Origin: a virus
DNA length: 27,836 bases
Direction: 5' to 3' (one strand)
Virus record (IMG/VR): IMGVR_UViG_3300009285_007606
Coordinates: 1-27,836 of that record
The number at the start of each line of letters is the position of its first letter. Position 1 is the stretch's first letter. Below the pieces are notes generated by a model. It was given only the letters and a program-made list of their open reading frames with translations. It was not told the origin of the DNA and did not search any database. This document shows positions 8,251-16,521 of the stretch, one piece after another. The position numbers and the translations under genes are program-made.

Positions 8251-9393
8251 TTAGAAGAACTCGAAATTATCGTCAGCGTCAATTCCCTCAACCAATCTGA
8301 TGTATGTTGGCCCCGTCTTTGACCTCGACGCCACCTCCGACTCGAATCTTTTTAACTCCGCCTCTGCAAAGCCTATGAACCTATCGGCCAATGTGTCCTT
8401 GCTATCAAAGTAATACGCCTGACCCAGAGCGTAATCAATAAAAGACTTTGTGTAGGAACGCATGCTTTGAGGTATTTCATCAGCGTCATCATCAAGAGTT
8501 GGCGGTCTATTGTAATACCAAATTCGGGCTGTTCCGGCGCCTCCTGCCGGCAACTTACCAAATACATTGTCACCTAGCATATAAAAATATGGATGTGTCT
8601 CGTTAAAACTCTCATCGGGCAAAAAGTCCACAACATGCTTTTTTGTTGCTGTGTAGTAGTCACTGCCGTTTGTTGTAAACCATATCCTCCTTATCTCCTT
8701 GAAGTCGCCCTCATTTACAGTGCCAAGACCCGCAGTTCCGTGCGCCACATCAACCGTACCAAGCAAATAGTCCTCATTGACCTTTATTGCAGTATTGGTC
8801 ATCTTTTCCAGCCATTCGTTAATCCAATCATCAACCACTTCGTCACTTTTGATAAAGTTGGTGGAGAAGAGCTTTCTTTTGATTCGCTCTCTCATTTTGG
8901 CAAGCGAATAAAACGAGAATCCAGATGGTGTTAACCAATCAGAATCGTCACTTTCTGTATTTAGTACCGAATTATAGAAAGAGGCCTTGTACGCATAGGT
9001 ACTGGAACCACCTGTATCGTCAAAAATGGTAATAGTACCATCGGGCGTGATAGTTATAGTGCCGCCCGTCATGGCTGTAGCTGTACCTGCTGTACCCGAT
9101 GTAGAACGTTTGAAAATTACCTGATTGTACTTTGTGGCATAAACTGGTGTGTCAGTCGGGTGGTCATAGGTAAGTCCCGCCGTTAGGTTTACGGTGCCGG
9201 ATGCGGGTGCGGCTGTACCTGCCAGCTTAATCTCGGAACGCTCCTGCCCAATACCGCCTATTTGAACCGCCCAACTAGCCGAAAAGCCGTTTATATTCTT
9301 TACTGTTAATGATGTGCCACCAGATGCGTGGGAGGAGTTTAGATAAGTTACGGGAGCGTCCTCGTGAAGTGTATTTCTAACGGGAATTATCAT
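8251..9393 (-). CDS. Head-tail adaptor with N-terminal beta domain
   Basis: A 380-residue protein. Residues 1-165 form a beta-rich domain (SLTVKNINGFSASWAVQIGG). Residues from about 168 form the helical adaptor core, with LAKMRERIKRKLFS, VVDDWINEWLEKM, a GxxxGKLP-like loop (LGDNVFGKLPAGG), IWYYNRPPTLDDDADEIP and a last long helix. This arrangement is typical of podovirus adaptor or neck proteins that sit under the portal. The core is usual; the large N-terminal beta extension is an addition. The start has GAGG seven bases upstream and an extended -10 box eight bases upstream. The nozzle-like protein follows after three bases. Confidence 0.82.
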   Translation of the reverse strand: MIIPVRNTLHEDAPVTYLNSSHASGGTSLTVKNINGFSASWAVQIGGIGQERSEIKLAGTAAPASGTVNLTAGLTYDHPTDTPVYATKYNQVIFKRSTSGTAGTATAMTGGTITITPDGTITIFDDTGGSSTYAYKASFYNSVLNTESDDSDWLTPSGFSFYSLAKMRERIKRKLFSTNFIKSDEVVDDWINEWLEKMTNTAIKVNEDYLLGTVDVAHGTAGLGTVNEGDFKEIRRIWFTTNGSDYYTATKKHVVDFLPDESFNETHPYFYMLGDNVFGKLPAGGAGTARIWYYNRPPTLDDDADEIPQSMRSYTKSFIDYALGQAYYFDSKDTLADRFIGFAEAELKRFESEVASRSKTGPTYIRLVEGIDADDNFEFF

Positions 9394-9401
9394 ACATCCT
9401 C

Positions 9402-9410
9402 ATTATAGCA
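9402..9410 (-). promoter_or_regulatory. Extended -10 box before the adaptor gene
   Basis: TGCTATAAT on the minus strand ends eight bases before the ATG at 9393. No good -35 is present. Transcripts from it would have a leader of at most two or three bases, although a GAGG ribosome site also lies between box and start, which would serve longer transcripts. Confidence 0.35.
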
Positions 9411-9424
9411 ATTTAATACATTCA

Positions 9425-11869
9425 TTAAAGCACCTGCGTAAATTTAGGCTTACTAGAGACTATCTTGCTCATCTTTGGCACGTCCTTATCAATTCTAACA
9501 AACTGAGGGACAACATTGGTGGCAGTTATATAAGGTTGAGCAAGTACCGACAGTACCTCGGTAATACCAACGCTATCGGACACACCCACCAACATCAGCA
9601 CAAGCACACTAAATGACTCGATTATTACAACCGAATCGGATACCGACACCAAAAGATCGGGCGGCATCACCACCACGCTAACAGTTTCCGATACTATAAC
9701 CGTCTCTCTCCAATATCGGGGTAGGTCACTAATACTAACACCGTCGGATACATTAACTTGAGAGCTTATTTCAACGTTCAGGTTTTCGCTCACCGCGACT
9801 GTGTCCGATACACCGGGACCAAAGGTTATTGTAGTATTAACATTTTCCGAAACCAATATACTATCGGACAAGGTTGTGCTTGTTGCTATGTCCAGCACAA
9901 CGTTCTCGCTTATGACCACCGTATCGGAAATATCAGGATTTGCCCCGCCCTGAATTACAACGTTTTCGCTTACAGCTACTGTGTCGGAAACATTAATAAA
10001 AGTTATGCTTTCTACCGCAACAACCTCACTCACTGCCGCTGAATCAGAGGTGTTGATAAGAGTAACAAGAGCAACGTTGGGGCTTTCGCCTACAACCACG
10101 CTATCTGTTACATTGACTTCGGTTATTATCTCCAACGAGATGTTTTCACTAACAGATATTACTTCAGAGACGCTGGGGTTTGCACCACCTTGAATAGTTA
10201 TATTCTCCGAAACCGAGACAGCATCCGAAATGTTAACGTCGGCTTCAAAGTAAACCTTCAGGGACTCGGAAACCGCAGGTAAATCTGATACACTTACAAG
10301 ATTTACAGCCAATAAGGATATGGACTCTGACACCGCTGCGGTATCTGAAACATTGACATTTGGTGTGGATAACGCATGTACAACAACGAGCTTCGGGTCC
10401 GCGGTAGCATCTGCTGTTTCTGCAAAGGCATAGGCGGGAGTATAGGTATCGCCAGTTGGTGCTGACGAACTTATATCCTTTGAGGTCCTAAGGGCATATT
10501 TAGTAATACCTGTTTTGCTAACCGTTGTTAGATCACTAACGGTCATGTTTTGATAGACCCCGTTAGAACCTAGACTAGAAAAGGCGACGGACGCTAAGGA
10601 TGTTGTACCAACGCTGCCATAGTCCCCAGTGCCTATTGCTGTATTCGATACGGGTGTTCCCAAAACTAAATTCAACGTATCTGAATCCACGTTAGATGGG
10701 GCGTTTATGGCCCAAACGCTAAACGTGGCAGCACTGACATCGGAACCAGAACCTATACTAGAGGTATCAAATAGATAGAAGTGCCGATCTATATAATATG
10801 TACCGCCATTAAGACCGTGCCAGATTCTAGCCGACGCCGCCGAATCTCCAGCAGACGTTGGCGTATCGTGGGCGGTAGAGTACGTAGCACTACTACCACG
10901 AGTGGTACCATCAACCGTTGTAGATTCTGGATCAGCGTCTGGATAGAAAGTGCTTGTTGTGTCTGTATAAACAGGAAGTACTGCATCGCTAAAGAACGCC
11001 ACCGGTACGATCTTTACAAGCTCATATAAATCATCCGAAATAACCTTGACTTTTACATCAATGCTTCTTACCTTCCGCTCTTCGCTAGAATCCCAAATCT
11101 TGAAATCCTTAAATGCGGAACCTCGCCTGCCAACAGCCCCACTCGACCTAACAGACAGTGCCTTTATTTGTTGCAATTGTGTACTTTTATCCCAAATCCT
11201 CTTTTCTAGTTGCTTAAATCTGAATAGGTCTTTGTAGTACTGTTTTATATCCTTTTCGTTCTGGATGGCAGCAATACGCTCATCGTTTAATTGCTTGATG
11301 ATGGGACTTATGTATTTATCATGAGCTTCAATAGTGGACCCTTCGGGGTGAGAGATTTCAAATGGTATCTCGACATTAACATCTATCTTTTTGTTAAACC
11401 TAACTAGCTTTGCAAGCCTTGGAGCGCGCCCATAGTCCAACCAATAGATAAGATCAGCGTTAAACTTGGGGTAAGCGTTCTCATACAGAACACACTCAAC
11501 ACTCACTCCCTTTAATGGAAGATTTGTTATTACACCAGAAACATGCTCAGCTGTTTTGGCGCGAATTATAGTGTCGAATGGCGCATCATCAATGTTTTTC
11601 TTCTCGAAAATGTCGTATCTAACAGTAGATGTGAATGTAGCCGCCTCATCAGCAAATTTCGGCAACTTAACGCTAAACGGCCCCCTATCGGCTACAAAGT
11701 GTTCCCCGTTGTCAGCTAGAGACAAATCAATATTGTCCCAGTCGCCATTCTCTTTTAGATAATGGAGCCACTTACCATGAATTTCGGTCTGATTTTGGCC
11801 ATCGGACAGCTTATATGTCTTGCCATTAAAACTTCTAAGCTCGGTTAGTTCGAAGAGTTTATCTGCCAT
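9425..11869 (-). CDS. Large tail protein with 20-residue repeats
   Basis: An 814-residue protein. Residues 1-190 form an N-terminal beta domain, 195-236 a coiled coil, and about 300-500 a beta-sandwich-like domain (FYLFDTSSIGSGSDV at 365-379, GITKYAL, ADPKLVVVH). This domain recurs in the next upstream protein. Residues 504-778 hold about fourteen units of a 20-residue repeat with core VSDxxxVSENxxx, and the last 36 residues are basic and capping. It is probably an elongated fibre or adhesin-like virion protein. The repeats are Ser/Asp/Val-rich and could carry sugar or bind ions, but no ligand is evident. The start follows the previous stop directly (TTAAATG). The family is not recognised. 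Confidence 0.85.
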   Translation of the reverse strand: MADKLFELTELRSFNGKTYKLSDGQNQTEIHGKWLHYLKENGDWDNIDLSLADNGEHFVADRGPFSVKLPKFADEAATFTSTVRYDIFEKKNIDDAPFDTIIRAKTAEHVSGVITNLPLKGVSVECVLYENAYPKFNADLIYWLDYGRAPRLAKLVRFNKKIDVNVEIPFEISHPEGSTIEAHDKYISPIIKQLNDERIAAIQNEKDIKQYYKDLFRFKQLEKRIWDKSTQLQQIKALSVRSSGAVGRRGSAFKDFKIWDSSEERKVRSIDVKVKVISDDLYELVKIVPVAFFSDAVLPVYTDTTSTFYPDADPESTTVDGTTRGSSATYSTAHDTPTSAGDSAASARIWHGLNGGTYYIDRHFYLFDTSSIGSGSDVSAATFSVWAINAPSNVDSDTLNLVLGTPVSNTAIGTGDYGSVGTTSLASVAFSSLGSNGVYQNMTVSDLTTVSKTGITKYALRTSKDISSSAPTGDTYTPAYAFAETADATADPKLVVVHALSTPNVNVSDTAAVSESISLLAVNLVSVSDLPAVSESLKVYFEADVNISDAVSVSENITIQGGANPSVSEVISVSENISLEIITEVNVTDSVVVGESPNVALVTLINTSDSAAVSEVVAVESITFINVSDTVAVSENVVIQGGANPDISDTVVISENVVLDIATSTTLSDSILVSENVNTTITFGPGVSDTVAVSENLNVEISSQVNVSDGVSISDLPRYWRETVIVSETVSVVVMPPDLLVSVSDSVVIIESFSVLVLMLVGVSDSVGITEVLSVLAQPYITATNVVPQFVRIDKDVPKMSKIVSSKPKFTQVL
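9536..10360 (-). repeat. Tandem 60-nt repeats coding 20-residue units
   Basis: About fourteen in-frame units with a 60-nt period. Typical units read VNVSDTVAVSENVVIQG and PDISDTVVISENVVLDI. Two units share the exact insert IQGGANP before S/D-[VI]-S, pointing to internal duplication. Unit length is almost constant; one unit near the C-terminal end (WRETVIVSETVSVVVM) is altered. Confidence 0.85.
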
Positions 11870-12856
11870 TTAACTGATTTTTACCCCCTGCGTCCAATTA
11901 TTAAGGTCAGTACTATCAAGAGAAACGTTTATTGGGGGTAGGTATGTGACGGTAATCTTCGGATCGGTAGCGGTACCCGCGGTATCCGCCGCAATAAACG
12001 TAACATTCTCATTTTGACCAACACCCCCAGTTGGCGGATTGTTGTCAAAATCTCTTTTGAGCATCAAACCGAATTTACTGATACCAGTAACGTTGATATT
12101 AGCCCTGCCCGCAGCATTAGCAGTAATATCGTTATACGTAGTACCGCTTGTATTTATGGCTGAAACTGCCACGGAACCAAAGCCCGTTGTTCCAAAGTTA
12201 GCCAGAGCATAATCGGCATTTACAAGATCATTATTACTAGCAGGAGAGGCGGACGCCCACATAACAGAATCGGTAAAAGTGTCAGTTGTAGAACTTGAAC
12301 AAAAACTAAACATCAAAGTACCAACCGCCGCACCAGCACCTACGCTGGAGGTGTCAAATAGCGCCATAGCCCGCCATAGGTTGTCAAATGTACCTGCACC
12401 GGTTGTGCTCATAAACAGTCTGAAAGTGGTTAATGTGTCTGTGTGATCAGTGCCGCTCCCACCCCTAATAGCTGTAAATGTGGTACCCGCCAATTCCACT
12501 TGTTTCAGATCACCATCAACGGTAGTCCCGCCAGTTGATGCGTCAGGAAACTGTGTAAAACTGTCAAAACCTACATTCCAAGCTGGCTTGAGGGTGTTGG
12601 CAAAACTCGTGTCCCACGAGTGAAATAGCTCCCACAATGGTTTCAGCCCGTGATACAAACGTTTCGAATACTTGTTATGTGTTCTAACCTCTGTTGTGAG
12701 AGCTTTACCATCATAATCAAAAGTAATGGCGTTAGGCGATATGCAAACTATTCTATTTTGTGCCTCAACACCAAAGAATTTCCTACCAAATACGGTATTG
12801 GCAAAAAAGAGAATTAACCTCTGATGTTTTTCAAACCACTGTTTATCAAAAACCAT
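11870..12856 (-). CDS. Virion protein sharing a domain with its neighbour
   Basis: A 328-residue protein from the ATG at 12856; a TTG two codons earlier is the alternative. The N-terminal 80 residues are basic and aromatic (KQWFEKHQRLILFFANTVFG). Residues about 100-310 form a beta domain with LFDTSSVGAGAAV at 168-180, ISKFGLMLKRDF, NNPPTGG and TDPKITVTYLP. This pattern matches the middle domain of the downstream 814-residue protein, so the two are paralogous in part. It is probably a tail or fibre component. No ribosome site is obvious, and a strong hairpin lies just upstream. Confidence 0.78.
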   Translation of the reverse strand: MVFDKQWFEKHQRLILFFANTVFGRKFFGVEAQNRIVCISPNAITFDYDGKALTTEVRTHNKYSKRLYHGLKPLWELFHSWDTSFANTLKPAWNVGFDSFTQFPDASTGGTTVDGDLKQVELAGTTFTAIRGGSGTDHTDTLTTFRLFMSTTGAGTFDNLWRAMALFDTSSVGAGAAVGTLMFSFCSSSTTDTFTDSVMWASASPASNNDLVNADYALANFGTTGFGSVAVSAINTSGTTYNDITANAAGRANINVTGISKFGLMLKRDFDNNPPTGGVGQNENVTFIAADTAGTATDPKITVTYLPPINVSLDSTDLNNWTQGVKIS

Positions 12857-12866
12857 AAACAAACGA

Positions 12867-12897
12867 AATCGCTAGGCCGAAAACTAGCCTAGCGATT
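12867..12897 (-). terminator. 11-bp perfect hairpin overlapping a stop codon
   Basis: AATCGCTAGGC and GCCTAGCGATT pair perfectly around a 9-nt loop. On the minus strand the stem contains the TAG of the 74-residue gene and is followed by a broken T-rich run (TTTCGTTTGTTT). It may be a weak terminator or an mRNA-stability or processing hairpin between two virion genes. Confidence 0.4.
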
Positions 12898-13108
12898 CCT
12901 CCGCGCTAACTTCTTCTCTAACGTGAATCCCAAGAGCGGGAGGAGCGTTTGGCATTTGTCTTACAAGCAGAATTTCAAGTTGTTTCGTGCTTTCCTCATA
13001 GGGGTTATCAAGCCATTTCTTTATCGCCTCTCCAATAAGAAATGTGGCATCATCAACTGAATCCACAACGTTAACTGTATCCATAACGTGAATCTTCAAC
13101 GGCTGCAT
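12884..13108 (-). CDS. Small acidic protein of unknown function
   Basis: A 74-residue protein with Asp/Glu and Val rich ends and a helical centre (FLIGEAIKKWLDNPYEE). I do not recognise it. There is no membrane segment and no Cys. It lies between the sugar-modification cassette and the tail genes. The ATG is exactly six bases after an extended -10 box, so the mRNA may start at the A of the ATG (leaderless); no ribosome site precedes it. The stop codon lies inside a perfect hairpin. Confidence 0.65.
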   Translation of the reverse strand: MQPLKIHVMDTVNVVDSVDDATFLIGEAIKKWLDNPYEESTKQLEILLVRQMPNAPPALGIHVREEVSAEESLG

Positions 13109-13114
13109 AAGAAA

Positions 13115-13123
13115 ATTATATCA
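13115..13123 (-). promoter_or_regulatory. Extended -10 box TGATATAAT, leaderless geometry
   Basis: TATAAT at 13120-13115 is preceded by TGA at 13123-13121, and these three bases are also the stop codon of the glycosyltransferase gene. The predicted start, seven bases downstream, falls on the A of the ATG at 13108. No -35 box is needed for this class. It would drive the tail module separately from the modification cassette. Confidence 0.55.
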
Positions 13124-13999
13124 CTTACTGCTCTTTAATATCTCATCTGGCGGATAGATTCTGCCGTTTGGGTCTATGTGCTTACAGAAAATCTTTGTAT
13201 CCACTAGGAATGGGTACTTTTTATGTTCGAACTCCTTCCAACCAGATTTCTTGAAAAAACCACCTTTAATTATCCTCGTACACCACTCAAGATCGGTAGT
13301 GCCTGCTAAAGTGTTGAATTGATTGGTGTTTGGATCAAACCATGTTTTGGCAGGGTTTTCAAAGACTCTTCTAGTCTTAATACCATTGACCACATATTCC
13401 TCAGATTCTTTCCACATAGCCCTCAACAACCCGCCGTGGACCAAAAGACAGCCGGTTGGCACTCCGTCGCACCAAACCTCATCCCCAAACTTCCAGTTCC
13501 AGTAAACGGATGTGCCTCTGCCCCTAAAAACCAGCGGCTCTGATGGTTCAGACCTACTAAAATACAGGCCGGACACAACGGGTACTTTCTCCTCACGCAT
13601 ATACTTATTGAATCTGACAAAAGTGTCGGGAGCAAGTACATTATCATGTTCAACCAGAATTAACCACTCATAGTCCTTTTCGACAACCTCTTTAACTATA
13701 AGGTTTTGAGCATCGGGAACAATAAAACGAAGAGGGGCAAAACTGTTCATAAACTGGATCATTTGAACCTGCGACCAGTTCATGGGAATAATTTGTCCCC
13801 ATCGCGCTGTTGCCCACTCCATACGAATAACACCGGTACTTGGTGTGGCTACAAGCACCCTATTTGTATAGCCCGGATCGTTTGAATCAACGATTATTTG
13901 TCTATACGGTCTGACAGGAGTCTTTTTACCCACCTTTTCGGGCGCACCAAATACCGTCCTTTTAGCCTTGGTTTCTTTTTTAGCTCTTGTAGCCTTCAT
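13121..13999 (-). CDS. GT-A fold glycosyltransferase
   Basis: A 292-residue enzyme, probably transferring a sugar from a nucleotide donor. After a basic N-terminus (KATRAKKETKAKR) the fold begins near residue 46 (NRVLVATPSTG). LILVEHDNV at 113-121 holds the DxD-like metal site (D119). GVPTGCLLVH at 179-188 and TTDLEWCTRI at 234-243 are acceptor-side and catalytic motifs seen in phage and GT2-like transferases, and CKHID at 272-276 may give a metal-binding His. GGAGGT before the ATG is a strong ribosome site. It overlaps the upstream methyltransferase by 20 nt. The acceptor is unknown; virion proteins or host surface glycans are both possible. Confidence 0.82.
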   Translation of the reverse strand: MKATRAKKETKAKRTVFGAPEKVGKKTPVRPYRQIIVDSNDPGYTNRVLVATPSTGVIRMEWATARWGQIIPMNWSQVQMIQFMNSFAPLRFIVPDAQNLIVKEVVEKDYEWLILVEHDNVLAPDTFVRFNKYMREEKVPVVSGLYFSRSEPSEPLVFRGRGTSVYWNWKFGDEVWCDGVPTGCLLVHGGLLRAMWKESEEYVVNGIKTRRVFENPAKTWFDPNTNQFNTLAGTTDLEWCTRIIKGGFFKKSGWKEFEHKKYPFLVDTKIFCKHIDPNGRIYPPDEILKSSK

Positions 14000-14525
14000 A
14001 TTTAACCTCCATTGCTCTTTTAACTAAAACCACCTCCATATTACCCGTTGACTGATAAGCGTTGAGCTTTATCCTCCACGGTTTAGGTTTGTAAATATGC
14101 CATAGCATCGAACTATCCTCTGGATCGAAGTATCTCCACGTATTCTCATTGCAAGGATTGACGTGCGTAGGGTCTTGAAAGTACCCAATAGAACCGGCAT
14201 AGGGAGTTATTATTGCAAACTCACACTCAGGCTTCATAATGCGCCATATCTCATCCATGAATCGCATAAAAACACCTTTGTGGGGATTTATATGTTCGAC
14301 AACATGAGAACAAACTGCAACAACGACACACTCATCGGGTAGGGGATAAGGAAATACCTCTAAATCATGTACTATATTGACACCCTCAATAGGACGTATA
14401 TCAATCCCAACAAAACCGTCCTGTTTGTTAGCACCACAACCGATATCAAGCATCACGCCAGACTTCTCTTTTATTAACTTTTCAGTTTTTGGAGATACCT
14501 CAGGCATAGTGTATTTCAAACCCAA
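13980..14525 (-). CDS. Class I SAM-dependent methyltransferase
   Basis: A 181-residue protein with motif I MLDIGCGANK (25-34), the ribose-binding acidic residue in GIDIRP (about 42) and the post-motif HVVEHI (74-79), as in Methyltransf_11-type enzymes. It ends before the usual last strands, so it is compact. SAM-dependent methylation of a sugar or peptide is expected because it overlaps a glycosyltransferase gene by 20 nt. The listed start is TTG with AAGG very close upstream; an ATG at 14507 would remove six residues and leave the fold intact. It shares no obvious specificity motif with DNA methyltransferases (no DPPY or NPPY). Confidence 0.85.
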   Translation of the reverse strand: MGLKYTMPEVSPKTEKLIKEKSGVMLDIGCGANKQDGFVGIDIRPIEGVNIVHDLEVFPYPLPDECVVVAVCSHVVEHINPHKGVFMRFMDEIWRIMKPECEFAIITPYAGSIGYFQDPTHVNPCNENTWRYFDPEDSSMLWHIYKPKPWRIKLNAYQSTGNMEVVLVKRAMEVKYEGYKS

Positions 14526-14528
14526 ACC

Positions 14529-14999
14529 TTAGGAGAAGATTATATCGTAAGTTACATTAACATTTTGGTTTGTAGCCACAGCACTTGAGGCGTAAGTGTT
14601 ACCAGCAAACAGCGTACCAACTGCAGCCTCTGATGTATTAAACAATCCTACATTTGAGATGTTTTTAGTGGCTGTAACAAACGAGGCCGAACTATTAAAC
14701 GTAGCGGTGAGTCTTAGAGTTTTGCTACCAGATGATGTAGCTGCGGTCACGGCCGCTCGTACTGATTGTTCACCCGCAAGGGCTGTATCGCCCGCTGCTG
14801 GCGCGCCACCCGTCCCGATTGCTGCATAAGTAATCTGCTTTGAGCCGGCAATGGCCCCTAATGTGGAAACTAAATACTGGTTAAATCCTAGATTGACAAC
14901 CTGGTTCTGGTACCACCCAGAATCTCCCACAAGCGAACCAGTCAGCCCATCAACAATTTTCAACCTATACGAACCTTTTACTTTTATCCCGGTTCTCAT
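14529..14999 (-). CDS. Small phage tail-type structural protein
   Basis: A 156-residue beta-rich protein. YAAIGTGGAPAAGDTALAGE at about residues 59-78 is a signature I know from many phage tail or fibre-associated proteins, and the remainder is Thr/Ser/Ala/Asn rich (LRLTATFNSSASF, NISNVGLFN). It is most likely a virion surface component. It sits inside the modification cassette, so it is a possible target of the neighbouring transferases; that is inference. The start is seven bases after a TGGTAATAT box and has no ribosome site. Confidence 0.8.
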   Translation of the reverse strand: MRTGIKVKGSYRLKIVDGLTGSLVGDSGWYQNQVVNLGFNQYLVSTLGAIAGSKQITYAAIGTGGAPAAGDTALAGEQSVRAAVTAATSSGSKTLRLTATFNSSASFVTATKNISNVGLFNTSEAAVGTLFAGNTYASSAVATNQNVNVTYDIIFS

Positions 15000-15006
15000 A
15001 ATAGAT

Positions 15007-15015
15007 ATATTACCA
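15007..15015 (-). promoter_or_regulatory. Possible extended -10 box
   Basis: TGGTAATAT on the minus strand ends seven bases before the ATG at 14999. It has the TGn extension but only four of six consensus bases in the hexamer, and no -35. It is listed because its spacing matches the other start-proximal boxes. Confidence 0.3.
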
Positions 15016-15020
15016 CAAAT

Positions 15021-15308
15021 TTATTCATACACAACTACAAAATCCGTGGTACCTCCAGTAACTATTGTAAGGCCATTTTTAACTCTAGCACCCACCCAGT
15101 AGGTATTGGGCGCTGTCCCAGCCACAGCATTACTTATTTCAAACATAAGATTTGCCGCCGAACTACCCGCATTTTGATCATAAAAAGTAGCTGTGCCAGT
15201 CTTTGATACAGTCATAACAACCTTATCGAAATATCCTTTACGGGTGATTAGACTTGTGGTACCAGCAGCCGTTCCACTTATTCGTTGCCAAACCGTTTCT
15301 CCAACCAT
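15021..15308 (-). CDS. Small beta-rich virion-like protein
   Basis: A 95-residue protein with alternating beta pattern (FDKVVMTVSKTGTATFYD, YWVGARVKNGLTIVTGG) and many Gly, Thr and Ala. There are no Cys, membrane segments or catalytic motifs. It resembles small decoration or tail-associated proteins but no family is recognised. It lies between the GT4 gene and the other small structural gene. A TTGACA-type promoter overlaps the 3' end of the GT4 gene and ends eight bases before its ATG, so the transcript would have almost no leader. Confidence 0.72.
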   Translation of the reverse strand: MVGETVWQRISGTAAGTTSLITRKGYFDKVVMTVSKTGTATFYDQNAGSSAANLMFEISNAVAGTAPNTYWVGARVKNGLTIVTGGTTDFVVVYE

Positions 15309-15316
15309 ACAACCAA

Positions 15317-15346
15317 ATCATACAGAAATGCTTATGGACGTGTCAA
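15317..15346 (-). promoter_or_regulatory. Promoter TTGACA-18-TATGAT
   Basis: The -35 TTGACA lies at 15346-15341 and overlaps the stop region of the glycosyltransferase gene. TATGAT lies at 15322-15317. Start is expected near 15310, about two bases ahead of the ATG at 15308, giving a near-leaderless mRNA for the small virion-like protein and perhaps the second half of the cassette. Confidence 0.55.
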
Positions 15347-16521
15347 CTACTATCATTAACTTCTTTTTCCAGCATATTCAAAAACGGCATCCATTTTGTA
15401 TTCCAGACAAGCTCGAAATCGAAGTTATCAACCACAAACTTTCTAGCCTCTCTGCCCATCTCCTCCCGTTCCCCAGTGCTCATTCCATACATTTTATCCA
15501 TTAATTCGTACAAATGTTGTGTATCGGGTACAGCCACATAAGAGCTGAGGGGGGTGTATCTTTTATCCGCTACTCTTATCTTAAAACCCGTCTTTCCATC
15601 AATTACCAAGTCTCGCATAGCCGTAAAATCAGTAGCAATTACAGGAACCTCGCATGCCTGAGCTTCGACAAACGGCACTCCAAAGCCTTCGTTGGTTGAT
15701 GGCAAAACAAATGTGTCCATTGCGCTATAAACCTTCGCCATATCGTGGGGTTGGATATGATACCTATGATCGTAATCTCGCACGGCAAATAGGGCATCGG
15801 CAATATCAAGACTTTTAGCATACTGCTCTATAGGAAACCCTCCCTCCTGACTCAACGGAGTGTGAAAATATATCCCCGTATCGGGGTGCTTTCCATGAAC
15901 CTTCGCGAATGCATCTAGTAAATACTGAAATCCCTTACGCGGCGGGTTATCCTTATTTGCCCCCACTATCCCATATAAAAAGATGTCGTTTGGGATACTT
16001 AGCTGCTTTCTTATCTCGGCCTTGTCACACTTTTTATATATGTCGGTCTGGACCGTGTGCGGTATATACGTGGAGTGCATACCAATACGTTTTAGTTCCC
16101 TATAACCAAACGGGGAGTAGGTGACAATCCGATAAGCCATCCTGAGTCTCTCCTGGATTGCCGGCGGTATGGGTTCGTGATCAATGGGTATAATCGGTAC
16201 CCAACGCCTACCCTCGGCATCAAGCCTCTTAAAGGTATCAATGTTTAGTGTCCATATATCCTGTAGTGTAAAGGTGACGTCGGAGTTAAAGTGCTTACCA
16301 TGGGTGAGCATAGCATCATCGCCCCAAATACTACCCATTCTGGGGTAAAACATTATTCCATCAAGATTGATTAAACCACCCTCAAGGCCGTGAAAAGATA
16401 CACAAGCTGTTGGAAACCCTGCCTTAACCATCGCAGGCAAGAACTGACGGGCTTGTTGAGCATAACCAGAGTTTGCCCAGGGCGCGTTTGTGTTAACCAG
16501 TATTCTAAGCTTTCTTTCCAT
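15343..16521 (-). CDS. GT4 family GT-B glycosyltransferase
   Basis: A 392-residue retaining-type glycosyltransferase. The N-terminal Rossmann half begins LRILVNTNAPWANSGYA with the acceptor-loop pattern seen in GT4 enzymes. GANKDNPPRKG at 188-198 is the donor phosphate-binding region (K196). NEGFGVPFVEAQACEVPV at 277-294 is the EX7E motif (E278 and E286). The length is normal for the family. It would transfer a nucleotide-activated hexose in the host cytoplasm. Its start overlaps the GT8-like gene by 17 nt, so the two are translated together. Donor and acceptor cannot be told from sequence. Confidence 0.92.
   Translation of the reverse strand: MERKLRILVNTNAPWANSGYAQQARQFLPAMVKAGFPTACVSFHGLEGGLINLDGIMFYPRMGSIWGDDAMLTHGKHFNSDVTFTLQDIWTLNIDTFKRLDAEGRRWVPIIPIDHEPIPPAIQERLRMAYRIVTYSPFGYRELKRIGMHSTYIPHTVQTDIYKKCDKAEIRKQLSIPNDIFLYGIVGANKDNPPRKGFQYLLDAFAKVHGKHPDTGIYFHTPLSQEGGFPIEQYAKSLDIADALFAVRDYDHRYHIQPHDMAKVYSAMDTFVLPSTNEGFGVPFVEAQACEVPVIATDFTAMRDLVIDGKTGFKIRVADKRYTPLSSYVAVPDTQHLYELMDKMYGMSTGEREEMGREARKFVVDNFDFELVWNTKWMPFLNMLEKEVNDSS

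Noticed and set aside
13980-14525. DNA-modification methyltransferase
   Set aside because: No DPPY/NPPY or PC catalytic motif; the small Methyltransf_11-like core next to a glycosyltransferase fits sugar or peptide methylation better.
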